Part shown: positions 37,331 through 46,608 of the stretch, one piece after another
Layout: the number at the start of each line of letters is the position of its first letter
How positions within the stretch are numbered: the first letter of the stretch is position 1
DNA from: Alteromonas sp. IB21
GTDB lineage: Bacteria; Pseudomonadota; Gammaproteobacteria; Enterobacterales; Alteromonadaceae
Length of the DNA: 64,000 nucleotides
NCBI RefSeq assembly: GCF_016405965.1
Contig: NZ_JAEFCD010000014.1
Location: forward strand, 1-64,000
Direction of reading: 5' to 3'
The notes under the pieces: model-generated
Database searches by the model: none
The model's input: only the letters and a program-made list of their open reading frames with translations
Told to the model about the DNA's origin: nothing
Made by a program: the position numbers and the translations under genes

Positions 37331-37352
37331 ATGCCAGTAAAAAAACTGGCAT
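37331..37352. terminator. Hairpin between grpE and dnaK
   Basis: ATGCCAGT (37331-37338), loop AAAAAA, ACTGGCAT (37345-37352), a perfect 8-bp stem. T-runs are in the loop on the minus strand and after the stem on the plus strand. It lies 29 nt downstream of the grpE stop and probably limits read-through from grpE. Confidence 0.6.
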
Positions 37353-37380
37353 TTTTGTGTGTTCGTCGCAAAAAAGCGTA

Positions 37381-38004
37381 TTAAGCTTGCGTATCCACAC
37401 CACCGCTTGGTGCACGTGATACCATTACCATGGCAGGACGTAACAAACGGCCATTAATTTGATAACCTTTCTGCATAACCGCCATTACAGTATTCGGCTC
37501 GTGGTCTGCACTTTCTTGCATCGACATGGCCTGATGCAAATCAGGGTTAAAGGTTTCGCCCTGCGGATCAATAAGGCTTAATCCAAATTTCTCAATAGTG
37601 CTTAAGAAAGTTTTGTGGGTCATTTCCACACCTTCTAACAGCGGCTTCACAGCGTCATTGTCACTATCGGTCATTTCGATAGCGCGCTCTAAGTTATCGA
37701 TAACCGGTAGCAATTCGCCAGCAAAACGTTCAAGAGCAAATTTACGTGCTTTTTCTACTTCACCTTCAGCGCGACGACGTGCGTTATCAGCATCTGCACG
37801 CGCACGAAGCACACCATCCTGCTGTTCTTTAATCGTTGCTTGCGCTTCAGAAAGGGCCGTTTCTAGTTCGTAAATGCGCTGTGCATTTTCGTCTAGCTCT
37901 ACACCTTCAGATTCTGTCGCTTCAACCTGCGCTTCATCTGCGTTTACTACAGTTTCATCTACTGTATTTTCTTGCTCTGCCTGCACGTCGCGATTATCGC
38001 TCAT
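37381..38004 (-). CDS. grpE: Nucleotide exchange factor GrpE (207 aa)
   Basis: GrpE releases ADP from DnaK. An acidic, Glu-rich N-terminus leads into a long helical coiled coil (about 40-125) and the C-terminal beta-wing (about 140-200) with the family ending [21 protein letters not shown] 38004 (MSDNRDVQ) is preceded by GGAGG five bases away. A TTG at 38016 is not used. It is first in the grpE-dnaK-dnaJ order and has its own sigma32-like promoter. In E. coli grpE lies next to nadK in divergent orientation, whereas here 17 kb separate them. Confidence 0.97.
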   Translation of the reverse strand: MSDNRDVQAEQENTVDETVVNADEAQVEATESEGVELDENAQRIYELETALSEAQATIKEQQDGVLRARADADNARRRAEGEVEKARKFALERFAGELLPVIDNLERAIEMTDSDNDAVKPLLEGVEMTHKTFLSTIEKFGLSLIDPQGETFNPDLHQAMSMQESADHEPNTVMAVMQKGYQINGRLLRPAMVMVSRAPSGGVDTQA

Positions 38005-38083
38005 GCCTACCTCCAAACGTTTTTCTCAATTAGGTGGTGCCCAATAACACGTAAATTATTGGGAATAACTTCGTTGCGCTTAG

Positions 38084-38111
38084 TTATGGGGCTAGTTTTA
38101 AGGTGATCAAG
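38084..38111 (-). promoter_or_regulatory. Sigma32-like promoter upstream of grpE
   Basis: On the minus strand CTTGAT (38111-38106), a 14-nt spacer and CCCCATAA (38091-38084). The -10 is nearly perfect for sigma32 and the -35 has its core CTTGA. The predicted leader is about 75 nt. Confidence 0.7.
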
Positions 38112-38114
38112 GGT

Positions 38115-38135
38115 ATCCACACATTTTTTGTGGAT
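38115..38135. other. ATCCACA/TGTGGAT hairpin upstream of grpE
   Basis: ATCCACA (38115-38121), a seven-base loop and TGTGGAT (38129-38135), followed on the plus strand by GATTTTTT. Both arms are one base off a DnaA box (TTATCCACA) in inverted orientation. It could be a plus-strand terminator, a DnaA-like site pair or neither. Confidence 0.45.
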
Positions 38136-38304
38136 GATTTTTTAAAATCTTTGAAAGTGACGCTTTAGGTCTAGTAAATCGTGATTCATAAATGAAGATG
38201 TGACGCCTGTAAATTCCATGTTAATGTAAACATAAAAAAACGCGCTTTATCGCACGATAATAAATGCGTGCAGCTACACGGACTATCTATTACACGGAAT
38301 ACCT

Positions 38305-41300
38305 ATGCTAAGTATCTGGACGGTTGGCACTATTGTCGGTTTCTACCTTCTCGCACTTTTCGCTTTAGCATTTTGGGGCGACAGGCATTTACGCGATAAT
38401 CGACAGCACCCTGTGCTTTATAGCCTAGGACTTGGCGTACACTGTACATCTTGGGCTTTTTTCGGCACCACGTCGCAGGCTGCCCAATATGGCTGGGCAG
38501 TTATTCCCACCTATTTAGGCATTATGCTCACCATGGCATTTGCCTTTCCTGTAGTGCTTCATATAAGTCGATTATGCCAGCAGCACAACATTAGTTCGCT
38601 AGCAGACCTCATCTCACTCAAGTACCAACACTCTCATCTAATCGCCGCACTTATCACGTTGCTATGCTTTTTTGGCGTTGTGCCCTATATAGCATTGCAG
38701 TTAGACGCCATTACGAAATCGATAAATTTGCTTACCGCAGAGCCACAATCAAGCACACCTTGGTTGAGTATTTACGTAGCAAGTTTACTGGCCATATTTG
38801 CCATAACTTTTGGTACGCGTACGCTAAACTTGACGGAAAAGCATCCTGGATTACTTCTAACCATTGCTTTCGAGTCGGTGATAAAGCTTGTGGCGCTTTT
38901 GGCAGTAGGCGTTTTTGTTTGCTTCTTTTTATTCGATGGCGTCTTAGATTTAGTTTCTAACGCCTCGTCAAATGACAGTGCCAGGGAGGTCATTTACGCT
39001 GATAGCGCACCCTGGGTTTATGCATCACATGTAGTTCTTGGCGTTTGTTCCATGTTCGTACTACCTAGGCAGTTTCATATGAATTTTGTCGAGCAAAACG
39101 GTGAGAGCGAACTTCGTACTGCAAGGTGGTTGTTCCCACTCTATCTACTCGGTATGACGTTGTTTGTTATCCCCATCGCCCTTGCCGGCAAAATGCTGCT
39201 TCCATCAACAACAAGTTCAGATGCCTACGTACTTGCCCTGCCCCTATCGACCGACAACATTGCTCTTTCCGGCTTTGCTTTTATTGGGGGGTTATCGGCT
39301 ACCACCAGCATGGTAATTGTAGCTACTTTAGCCCTCGGGATCATGATTTCCAATAATGTGGTCACGCCACTTTGGCTAAAAGCGCGACTGAAAACGTCAC
39401 CTAACCGCTCTATGGAGCCGAGCAACATTCTTTCAATCCGGCGGCTTACCGTTTTAATCGTACTTAGCATTGCACTGTGGTATCACTTAAATATTAGCCA
39501 AGCTGCGCCTTTGGTAAAAAGCGGCGTTATCGCCATTGCTTTATTGGGGCAATGTATGCCTGCACTTATGTTTGGTATTTACTGGCAACGGAGTACGAAA
39601 GCTGCAGCTATTTGCGCATTGCTAGTAGGCTTTATTTGTTGGGCTGTATTTCTGCTCTACCCCAGTTTAATGTCTAGCTACTATTTTGACCCAGTACCTA
39701 CTGACCAAGCTTTAGGCCTGGGATTTGCTTATTCATTAATGGCCAACTGCATAACCTTTATTGCAGTAGCGCTGATCACATCAAAACGTGGCGCTAACGA
39801 GAATAATGTAGAAACACCACATGACGGTGCTCCTCATCTACTCGTAAAAGTCCGTGATTTAATAGCGCTTACAGAGCGTGTTCTTGATACCAGTACTCAC
39901 AGTCAACTTGTGCAGCAGCTTTCTGTGGATGTTAACCGCGCCGCAAGCAGCGGATATGCCAGTCAGGCTCTTATTGACAGAGTGAACAAACTGCTTGCCG
40001 CCCAAGTGGGAGCACCGAGTGCGCGAATTTTATTGGGCGCGATTGCTGATACCGGCAGTGATAGCTTGCCTGAACTGGTTGATTGGGTAGAAGAAGCGTC
40101 CCAATCATTTCAATTCAATCACGAGGTACTGCAATCATCGGTACAAAATATTGAACAGGGAATCAGTGTACTTGATGACAAGCTGCAATTACTGGCATGG
40201 AATGATAGATACGTAGAGCTTTTTGCTTACCCTAAAGGCTTTTTAAAAGCAGGTATGCCGATTACCGATATACTGAGTTACAACGCAAATCGGGGCTTGT
40301 TTAACCCTTCATCTATTGATAAACGGGTGAGCTATATGCGTGAGGGTACCCGCCACAAGCATATCCGCAAACAGCCTGACGGAAAAGTGATAGAAGTTAA
40401 CGGCGCGCCGCTTCCAGGCGGCGGCTACGTAACCACGTATAGCGATATTACCGAATACATGGCAATACAAAAAGCACTAGAAAGCGCAAAAGAAGACTTA
40501 GAAGAAAGGGTTGCGCTACGCACTGCCGAATTAGAGGACGCAAAACGCCAAGCTGATAAAGCTAATGAGAGTAAAACCAAATTTTTGGCAGCCGCCGGGC
40601 ACGACCTCATGCAGCCCTTCAATGCCGCGACACTGTTTGCCAGTATGCTAAGTAAAAAAACACAGGGCAGCGAGCTGGCTGTGCTATCAGAGGGCGTCGT
40701 AAATTCGCTGGATAATGCGCAAAGTTTGCTTTCGATGCTGCTTGATATTACCAAGTTAGATGCTGGCGTATTAACACCACAAAAGTCCATATTCCCTATC
40801 GACGACATGCTGTCTTCGTTAGTCCAAGAGTTTAGCGTTATTGCTAATCAAAAAAGTGTTGCGCTCAGGTATGTTAAAAGCGACGTGTATGTGTACTCAG
40901 ATAAAACTTTGCTGCGTCGAGTAATGCAAAACTTGCTGTCTAATGCTGTACGGTATACAACGAAGGGCTCTATTTTAGTTGGGGTCAGGCGCAGTGACGT
41001 TGAGGATACAAAACAAGCAATAAGGCTTTGCGTTTACGATACGGGTTCAGGGATCGCTGAGCATCATCAGCAAGAGATTTTCAGTGAGTTTCACCAACTC
41101 GATAGCAATAATAAAGGTGAAGGGCTCGGGTTAGGCCTCACCATTGTCGATAAGATATGCAGATTGCTAGAACATGAAGTGGCGCTTTTATCATCGCCAG
41201 ATAAAGGTAGTTGTTTTAGCGTTACTGTGCCTAGAGCGCATCAACCCCAGAAGAACCCATTTCCCTGTGAAGCGCTAACGCCTGGTCTGCGTAACTTTTC

Positions 41301-41856
41301 GATTAATGCTAAAAACCATGACTCAGCAAGTAGCACTGTGGATGATACGCACGTAGTTTCTGGTGCAGAAAATGAGGAAAGTAGCCTAACGGACATTAAA
41401 GCTAAAACGATAGACGCGCACCCGCGCGTTGATCGTACGGGCCTAGTTCAGCCATATTCTTTTAGTACCGAGAAAAGAAGTTCTGAACTATTTTTAGCTG
41501 ACACCCACTTTCTCCTCGTTGAAAATGATGAGCAAGTAGCAAATGCAATGTGCGCACTCCTCAAGGATTGGGGAGCAAGAACAACATTAATCACTTGCAG
41601 AAAAGATGTTTTGAGCCTTTCAGAAAAACACTATGACGCGCTTATTGCCGACTATCATCTGAACTTTGGGGAAACCGGTTTTGATGTGGCAACATCACTG
41701 TCTCGCGCCGAAGTGAGCTTTGCGTTGAAGGTATTGGTTACTGCAAATAGAAGTAACGAAATAAGAGAAGAAGCAACAGCACATCAATTTAACTATCTGC
41801 CTAAACCTTTAAAGCCAGCGGCACTGAAGCGACTACTAAAACAGTCTCTTACTTGA
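38305..41856 (+). CDS. crbS: CrbS-like SLC5 transporter-domain hybrid histidine kinase (1183 aa)
   Basis: A membrane sensor that fuses a sodium/solute-symporter (SLC5) module of about 13 helices (residues about 1-500) to signalling domains. A linker region (about 510-590) sits where related proteins carry a STAC domain, followed by a PAS-like domain (about 600-720; GISVLDDKLQLLAWNDRYVELF). A dimerisation and phosphoacceptor domain has His766 in AAAGHDLMQPF. The HATPase has NLLSNAVRYT, DTGSGI and GLGLGLTI, and a C-terminal receiver domain has phosphoacceptor Asp1116 in LIADYHL. Such proteins (CrbS in Vibrio, related NahK/ErcS types) control acetyl-CoA synthetase expression and acetate use through a LuxR-type partner, and a matching regulator gene lies at 43.1-43.8 kb. 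The ligand is inferred. Confidence 0.88.
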   Translation: MLSIWTVGTIVGFYLLALFALAFWGDRHLRDNRQHPVLYSLGLGVHCTSWAFFGTTSQAAQYGWAVIPTYLGIMLTMAFAFPVVLHISRLCQQHNISSLADLISLKYQHSHLIAALITLLCFFGVVPYIALQLDAITKSINLLTAEPQSSTPWLSIYVASLLAIFAITFGTRTLNLTEKHPGLLLTIAFESVIKLVALLAVGVFVCFFLFDGVLDLVSNASSNDSAREVIYADSAPWVYASHVVLGVCSMFVLPRQFHMNFVEQNGESELRTARWLFPLYLLGMTLFVIPIALAGKMLLPSTTSSDAYVLALPLSTDNIALSGFAFIGGLSATTSMVIVATLALGIMISNNVVTPLWLKARLKTSPNRSMEPSNILSIRRLTVLIVLSIALWYHLNISQAAPLVKSGVIAIALLGQCMPALMFGIYWQRSTKAAAICALLVGFICWAVFLLYPSLMSSYYFDPVPTDQALGLGFAYSLMANCITFIAVALITSKRGANENNVETPHDGAPHLLVKVRDLIALTERVLDTSTHSQLVQQLSVDVNRAASSGYASQALIDRVNKLLAAQVGAPSARILLGAIADTGSDSLPELVDWVEEASQSFQFNHEVLQSSVQNIEQGISVLDDKLQLLAWNDRYVELFAYPKGFLKAGMPITDILSYNANRGLFNPSSIDKRVSYMREGTRHKHIRKQPDGKVIEVNGAPLPGGGYVTTYSDITEYMAIQKALESAKEDLEERVALRTAELEDAKRQADKANESKTKFLAAAGHDLMQPFNAATLFASMLSKKTQGSELAVLSEGVVNSLDNAQSLLSMLLDITKLDAGVLTPQKSIFPIDDMLSSLVQEFSVIANQKSVALRYVKSDVYVYSDKTLLRRVMQNLLSNAVRYTTKGSILVGVRRSDVEDTKQAIRLCVYDTGSGIAEHHQQEIFSEFHQLDSNNKGEGLGLGLTIVDKICRLLEHEVALLSSPDKGSCFSVTVPRAHQPQKNPFPCEALTPGLRNFSINAKNHDSASSTVDDTHVVSGAENEESSLTDIKAKTIDAHPRVDRTGLVQPYSFSTEKRSSELFLADTHFLLVENDEQVANAMCALLKDWGARTTLITCRKDVLSLSEKHYDALIADYHLNFGETGFDVATSLSRAEVSFALKVLVTANRSNEIREEATAHQFNYLPKPLKPAALKRLLKQSLT

Positions 41857-41915
41857 AGCACTGGTAAATTATCGGGCTAAAAACGCAGGGCGATGAGGTT
41901 GATTATGACTAAAAA

Positions 41916-41983
41916 CACTGGCTATTCAATAATCGGATCTACTAATCTTTTTCGTCTGTCGTAGTTTTCTTAAATAGCCAGTG
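41916..41983. terminator. Inverted repeat between convergent crbS-like and protease genes
   Basis: CACTGGCTATT (41916-41926) and AATAGCCAGTG (41973-41983) form an 11-bp perfect inverted repeat with a 46-nt spacer that includes a T-rich stretch. It sits exactly between the two convergent stops and may work as a bidirectional transcription end. Confidence 0.5.
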
Positions 41984-41995
41984 GCTTGTATTTAG

Positions 41996-42889
41996 TTATT
42001 GAGGCAAATCAATGTGAAGTTTTCCGTAGCGATAATCCAACGTCACAATAAAATCTTTTAGCAGGTCATAACCAATTAGCCCAACCACTCGCTTGCCACC
42101 GATTCGACTGCCCGTTCTCTCGTACTGACTTTCTAAGTTAGTGGTTTGCCCTTCTGCGGGAAAGCTTACTTTAACGTCACTAATTTCAAACGGTCCAAAT
42201 TTTACCACATCAGACGTAGCAAATTCGTTCACGCCTGAGCTATTTGCACCAAATGATGTACTCGCGCCCTCTACTTTTTCAACTAATCCCGCTTTTGACG
42301 CAGCGCGACGGTCAATAAGGATTGTCCCAGCGTTACCTGTATCTATCAGAAGCCATAGGGATACACCGTTAATTTCCACTTGTGCGATGGGCATACCTGA
42401 CCCTTTTTGTGTGGTTGCAGGCACGTTTGCTACCTCACTCATATCGACCGAATCTCGGGTCACAAGGCGAATTTTTCTTTGCGGGTAGTCTAATTGAACA
42501 ACGAAACTATTGAAAAAGCCGGCCCCTAGCAGTAAACCGTTTGAATGATGACCAAGGTTTGTTTCCACTAATGAATCTAACTCAAAAGTAGTACCAAAAA
42601 TTTCGACATCGACATTGTTATAGGCTGTTCTTTTTTCAACGCCGTAGACACCTTTTACATTTACAGGCCGGCCTTTATGTAAGTCTAAATTGTGCTTTCC
42701 AATAAACGCGCGATTAATGCTATTTATTTGTGCACCAGAATCCAGCATTACCCGCGATTCTATACCCTCAATGGTAATCGGAAGAAATACATGGCCGTTG
42801 TCTAACGTAAAATCAGTCCATTGCGTAACTGCACTGACTGCTTTGTGAGAAGTAACAAGAAAAGTAATAAAGAATAGAAAATGCTTCAT
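41996..42889 (-). CDS. Secreted retropepsin-like aspartic protease (297 aa)
   Basis: A signal peptide (about 1-20, ending AVSA) leads into two pepsin-type half-domains in one chain, each with a D-S/T-G catalytic triplet: VMLDSGAQINS near residue 50 and LLIDTGNAGTIL near residue 180. Each is followed by a hydrophobic-Gly flap-like segment (LLLGAGFF, VVGLIGYDLL). The arrangement matches bacterial aspartyl proteases of the retropepsin/PerP-like clan that act in the periplasm. Targets are unknown. It lies between the crbS-like and crbR-like genes, transcribed leftward like the regulator with a 206-nt gap, so a shared transcript is possible but the link may be accidental. Confidence 0.8.
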   Translation of the reverse strand: MKHFLFFITFLVTSHKAVSAVTQWTDFTLDNGHVFLPITIEGIESRVMLDSGAQINSINRAFIGKHNLDLHKGRPVNVKGVYGVEKRTAYNNVDVEIFGTTFELDSLVETNLGHHSNGLLLGAGFFNSFVVQLDYPQRKIRLVTRDSVDMSEVANVPATTQKGSGMPIAQVEINGVSLWLLIDTGNAGTILIDRRAASKAGLVEKVEGASTSFGANSSGVNEFATSDVVKFGPFEISDVKVSFPAEGQTTNLESQYERTGSRIGGKRVVGLIGYDLLKDFIVTLDYRYGKLHIDLPQ

Positions 42890-43095
42890 AATATCCCTTT
42901 GTATTTTTTATTTTAATCCTTCGTTACTACGTTATCACAGGAAGAAGAAGAGATCGATCTTACGCTGTCCATCTCTAAATTTTGAGGTTCACCTTGAAAA
43001 AGGTTCTCAAAAGTAAGCTTAGCTACACCGTTTGTAGTGTATTCAGGTAATAACTCATTTTACCTAAGCTTTAACTATCTGAAACCAATACACTG

Positions 43096-43764
43096 CTAAT
43101 TTAAATGCATCGCATTTTTAAACGCTATGCCAGCCTTAGTTCTGTTAATCACGCCAAGTTTTCTTAATACGGCTGACACATGTTGTTTAACAGTAGACTC
43201 TGAAATAGCCAACTCGTAGGCAATCTGCTTGTTAAGCAAACCGTCTGATACCATGCGAAGTACTTTAAGCTGATGAGGCGTGAGTTGCTTCAATCGGCGA
43301 GTAAAATCATCGTCGCCGCTACTACTATTTTCATCAAGACCGGTGGACGTATTCAGCCCCCCCGATGACATTTGTGATGTGGCAGGAATCCAAGTCTCCC
43401 CATCAAGTACAGTATTAACCGCGTCAATAATGCAATCGACAGAGGCTGACTTAGGAATAAAACCGCTTGCACCTAGCGCAAACGACTTAGCCATAACATC
43501 GCAATCTTCCTGCGCAGTAACCACAACAACTAGCACGTCGGGATGTAACGCATGCACCTCGGCAAGGCCATTTAATCCTTCGTTGCCAGGCATGGTAAGG
43601 TCTAAGAAAAGTATATCAATATCGTCATTTGACGCTAGACAGTTAAGGGTATCAGGAAAGGTGGACGTTTCTACAAGCGAAATGCGCTCGATGCTGTTAA
43701 GTGCATGGCACATTGCGGCCCTGAATAACGGATGATCGTCAGCAATCAGGATTTTTACAGACAT
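43096..43764 (-). CDS. crbR: CrbR-like LuxR-family response regulator (222 aa)
   Basis: An N-terminal receiver (about 3-120) has D9-D10, phosphoacceptor Asp55 in ILFLDLTMPG and a Lys near residue 105 in FIPKSAS. An acidic Ser-rich linker follows, then a C-terminal LuxR helix-turn-helix (about 153-220; LTPHQLKVLRMVSDGLLNKQIAYELAISE split here, then TVKQHVSAVLRKL). It is the likely output partner of the SLC5-kinase fusion and would activate acetate-assimilation genes, as CrbR does in Vibrio. The name is inferred from this pairing. The gene is separated from crbS by the protease gene and faces the opposite way. Confidence 0.8.
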   Translation of the reverse strand: MSVKILIADDHPLFRAAMCHALNSIERISLVETSTFPDTLNCLASNDDIDILFLDLTMPGNEGLNGLAEVHALHPDVLVVVVTAQEDCDVMAKSFALGASGFIPKSASVDCIIDAVNTVLDGETWIPATSQMSSGGLNTSTGLDENSSSGDDDFTRRLKQLTPHQLKVLRMVSDGLLNKQIAYELAISESTVKQHVSAVLRKLGVINRTKAGIAFKNAMHLN

Positions 43765-43890
43765 AATGCTATCAACTTGTAACTACCTTGTTAATTCACA
43801 TACTACCACGCAAGTAAAAAAAGTTAACGTGTTTGCTTAACTAAAAGCCAGCTTGGCATGACCGTCTCTGCATTGAGAGCCAAAGCAAGC

Positions 43891-43916
43891 ATGCCTAGGC
43901 ACTTAAGCCTAGGCAT
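43891..43916 (-). other. Hairpin after the TonB receptor gene
   Basis: ATGCCTAGGC (43891-43900), loop ACTTAA, GCCTAGGCAT (43907-43916): a perfect 10-bp stem 26 nt after the receptor stop. The minus-strand side has no clean T-run, so termination is plausible but weak. Confidence 0.65.
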
Positions 43917-43941
43917 AGCAAGTGAATCTAAATAGTTTTAC

Positions 43942-46302
43942 CTAGAATCTATAGCCAACGGTCAAGTGCACCGTGCGCGGGTCGCCATAGTAACCAATAA
44001 GCGTAGTGTCACCGCCTAGGCCGGGACCAAAGTTACCTTCGCCATCTTGAGTGACAAAGTCGTAACCGCCAACCAGATATTCTTCATCGGTCAGATTCTT
44101 AACGTGTAATCCGGCATACCAGTCGCCTTCAACACTTTCCCAGCGGGCGCTTAAGTTCACCATACCGTAGGCATCTTGCTGAATCAGGTCGCTGGTTTCA
44201 AAGATAAGGTAGTCATCGCGATAATAATAGTTGGCGTTGAACGCAATATCCCCAAAGCTCGTTTCCAGTAAGTAGTTGGCATTGAAATTAAAAGTATTTT
44301 CCGGCGTGCTTGCCAAACCGATAAGCGGAGGAATGGCGTTATTTTTCTTAATCTCAAAGTCGATATAGCCATAAGCAACATCAAACTGTAGATTATCTGA
44401 CGCTACCCATGTCATCTCTAATTCAGCACCTTTTGCCGCGGTTTCCGCCGCATTGCGTAAGCGCTGATCAAGCGCCGTAGGGTCAGACAAATCTCCCTCA
44501 ACACCTATGTATTGACGGTCCTTGTGATCATAAGAGAACAAGGTTACGTTCAGGCGAAGCGCATCGGTTAGGTCACTTTTAACGCCTAGTTCAAAGCTAT
44601 CTACCACTTCGGGTCTAACGCCAGGCTCATTGGTTTGAGCCCGTGGGTTAAATGTGCCAGATTTAAAGCCTTGGGAATAGCTGGCAAAGAACATAGTGTC
44701 TCGGTCCATCTGATATTCTACGCCCACCCGCGGCGTAAATCGCGACCAACTCTCCACTGCTGGCGCATCTACGATGTCGTCTCCATCAGTGTCTGTCCCT
44801 AACACTTGGGGTACAAGTTGACCATCGGGCCTTATATAGCCTTGAATCCAATCTGTCGACGGGTAAACATTGGCAAACACCAAACCGTTGTTAACAAATG
44901 CCGACTTTTCTTCATCGGTAAAACGAGCCCCCAAAGAAAGCGATAGTTTGTCGTTAACGTCATAGTTCATTTGCGCATAAGCGGCCCAGCTTTCTGAGTT
45001 GTTACATCCAGTGACTTCACGGGTTAGCCCAGGCGCTCCAAGTGATTGGCCGAGCACACCTAGGATTGCGTCAAAGTTTCCGCAGCTTTCACCGTCGTAG
45101 AAATATAATCCTGAGACAAGACTGAAAGTATCTCCAATATAGTTTGCTTGAAGCTCGTGGGTATCATTACTGTCATCGTATTCTGCAGGCACGTCAAAGA
45201 TGGGCAACGGCGTGTTGTCAAAATCGATATTGGTAGGTGAATAACTTTCGCGGTGTGAGCCAATATACTTAAGCTCTAAGTTGTCATTCACGTTATAGCG
45301 CGCTAACCAGTTATACCCTTCTAGCTCAACTTTATTCCACGTCGGTAGGCTGGTATAAGAGTCGTACACTGAATCCGGCACAGGTGCATCGGTTAAGATA
45401 CTTGGAATTAAGCGGTAGCCTCCTTTTGCATTAGACGTGTCTTCCGTTTTGTCCCATCCAATACGGAAAAATAGATCTTCGTTAGGGTGAATTTCAAGAG
45501 ATACTCTCGCTGCCCATAAATCTTTGTTGTAGTTTTCTCTATCTTGATTTGGCAGTGCGCTGATCAGGTATTCGCCGAAACCATCGCGGTTCAAATTAGC
45601 ATAGCCAACACCGAGATAAACCGTATCCTCGACAAGGGGAATTTGACCGGTAACTTTAATATCCCGCTGACTGTAGCTGCCTAACGTAGCCTCTACATTC
45701 ATTTGAGTGTCGCCGGTCATCTCTTTGGTCACATACTTTACTGCACCACCGATAGTATTTTTACCGTATAGCGTACCTTGAGGGCCACGCAGTACTTCAA
45801 TTCTTTGCACATCCAACAGGTCAAGTACCGCACCTTGGGGGCGTGCAATATAGACGTCATCAACGTAAATCCCAACCCCTGGTTCATAGCCCCATAGCGG
45901 ATCTTGCTGGCCTAAGCCGCGAATAAAAGCAGTAAGCGTTGAATTCGTTCCGCGGCTTGTTTGCAGTGTGGTATTCGGAGAAAACTGCTGGATTTCGGTT
46001 AGCACGCTGATGCCTTTTTCGCCCAGCTCAACTGCGCCAATGGATGTGATTGCAACCGGTGTTTCTTGAAGCGACTCCACGGTTCTTCGCGCTGTGACTT
46101 CGATGCGTTCTAACTTGCCTTTTTCTGCATCCTGATCACTTGTCGACGTTTGATTTTCTTGTGCAAACGCTGGCGTAGCGCAAAGTACGCCGGCGACTGC
46201 AAGAGCACAGAGACTACGAGCGGGCCTTTTAGCCACAGCGCATGTGCTTGATTTTCTTTTGTAGGATGAAACCCAATTTAGTGTGTGTGTTGATTTAGAC
46301 AT
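43942..46302 (-). CDS. TonB-dependent outer-membrane receptor, probably for polyhydroxybutyrate products (786 aa)
   Basis: A long signal peptide (about 1-47, ending TPAFAQ) precedes a plug domain (about 65-180; ETPVAITSIGAVELGEKG, YGKNTIGGAVKYVTK) and a 22-strand barrel ending in the classic aromatic VHLTVGYRF. It imports a scarce or bulky substrate with energy from TonB/ExbB/ExbD, none of which are in the window. Ribosome binding site AAGGA lies about six bases before the ATG. It diverges from the permease-hydrolase-depolymerase-dehydrogenase operon, so its likely substrate is oligomers of 3-hydroxybutyrate. That assignment comes from neighbourhood only. A 42-nt hairpin lies in its 5' leader. 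Confidence 0.87.
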   Translation of the reverse strand: MSKSTHTLNWVSSYKRKSSTCAVAKRPARSLCALAVAGVLCATPAFAQENQTSTSDQDAEKGKLERIEVTARRTVESLQETPVAITSIGAVELGEKGISVLTEIQQFSPNTTLQTSRGTNSTLTAFIRGLGQQDPLWGYEPGVGIYVDDVYIARPQGAVLDLLDVQRIEVLRGPQGTLYGKNTIGGAVKYVTKEMTGDTQMNVEATLGSYSQRDIKVTGQIPLVEDTVYLGVGYANLNRDGFGEYLISALPNQDRENYNKDLWAARVSLEIHPNEDLFFRIGWDKTEDTSNAKGGYRLIPSILTDAPVPDSVYDSYTSLPTWNKVELEGYNWLARYNVNDNLELKYIGSHRESYSPTNIDFDNTPLPIFDVPAEYDDSNDTHELQANYIGDTFSLVSGLYFYDGESCGNFDAILGVLGQSLGAPGLTREVTGCNNSESWAAYAQMNYDVNDKLSLSLGARFTDEEKSAFVNNGLVFANVYPSTDWIQGYIRPDGQLVPQVLGTDTDGDDIVDAPAVESWSRFTPRVGVEYQMDRDTMFFASYSQGFKSGTFNPRAQTNEPGVRPEVVDSFELGVKSDLTDALRLNVTLFSYDHKDRQYIGVEGDLSDPTALDQRLRNAAETAAKGAELEMTWVASDNLQFDVAYGYIDFEIKKNNAIPPLIGLASTPENTFNFNANYLLETSFGDIAFNANYYYRDDYLIFETSDLIQQDAYGMVNLSARWESVEGDWYAGLHVKNLTDEEYLVGGYDFVTQDGEGNFGPGLGGDTTLIGYYGDPRTVHLTVGYRF

Positions 46303-46608
46303 AGTGAGTCCTTGTTGTTCTAAGTTATAGGGCCTCTTGATCTTTGCTGTACAGAAAAGATCAACAGGCCCTCATCACTGCCGGATGTATTGCCTACGGT
46401 CAAAATCACTTTAGTTAATTAATTGTTAATAGTATGTAGTACCATCGTACTATGGGATTTTGGTAAAAGTAACGTCAAACTCTGGGTCTGTTATGAATGC
46501 TTTTTATCTGATTTGTATACACTTTGCGGTTTTGAGTGTGAGCAAATCACTAATCGACTTAACTGTTTCGGATCATCTGCGGTCACAGATTTTTAAGGAA
46601 TAATAATT
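46303..46608. promoter_or_regulatory. Divergent control region of the polyhydroxybutyrate locus
   Basis: These 306 bases separate the receptor gene from the operon and hold both promoters. Next to the receptor start is the long hairpin at 46330-46371. Further out is a small inverted repeat TAGTA/TACTA near 46437-46452. I cannot assign promoter boxes with certainty. Confidence 0.5.
46330..46371 (-). promoter_or_regulatory. Long near-perfect hairpin in the TonB-receptor leader
   Basis: GGGCCT/AGGCCC ends (46330-46335 and 46366-46371) flank one mismatch and a nine-base stem TTGATCTTT/AAAGATCAA (46337-46345 and 46356-46364) with a ten-base loop. It lies 28 nt upstream of the receptor ATG. It could be an operator for a dimeric regulator or a 5' RNA structure. 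Confidence 0.75.
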
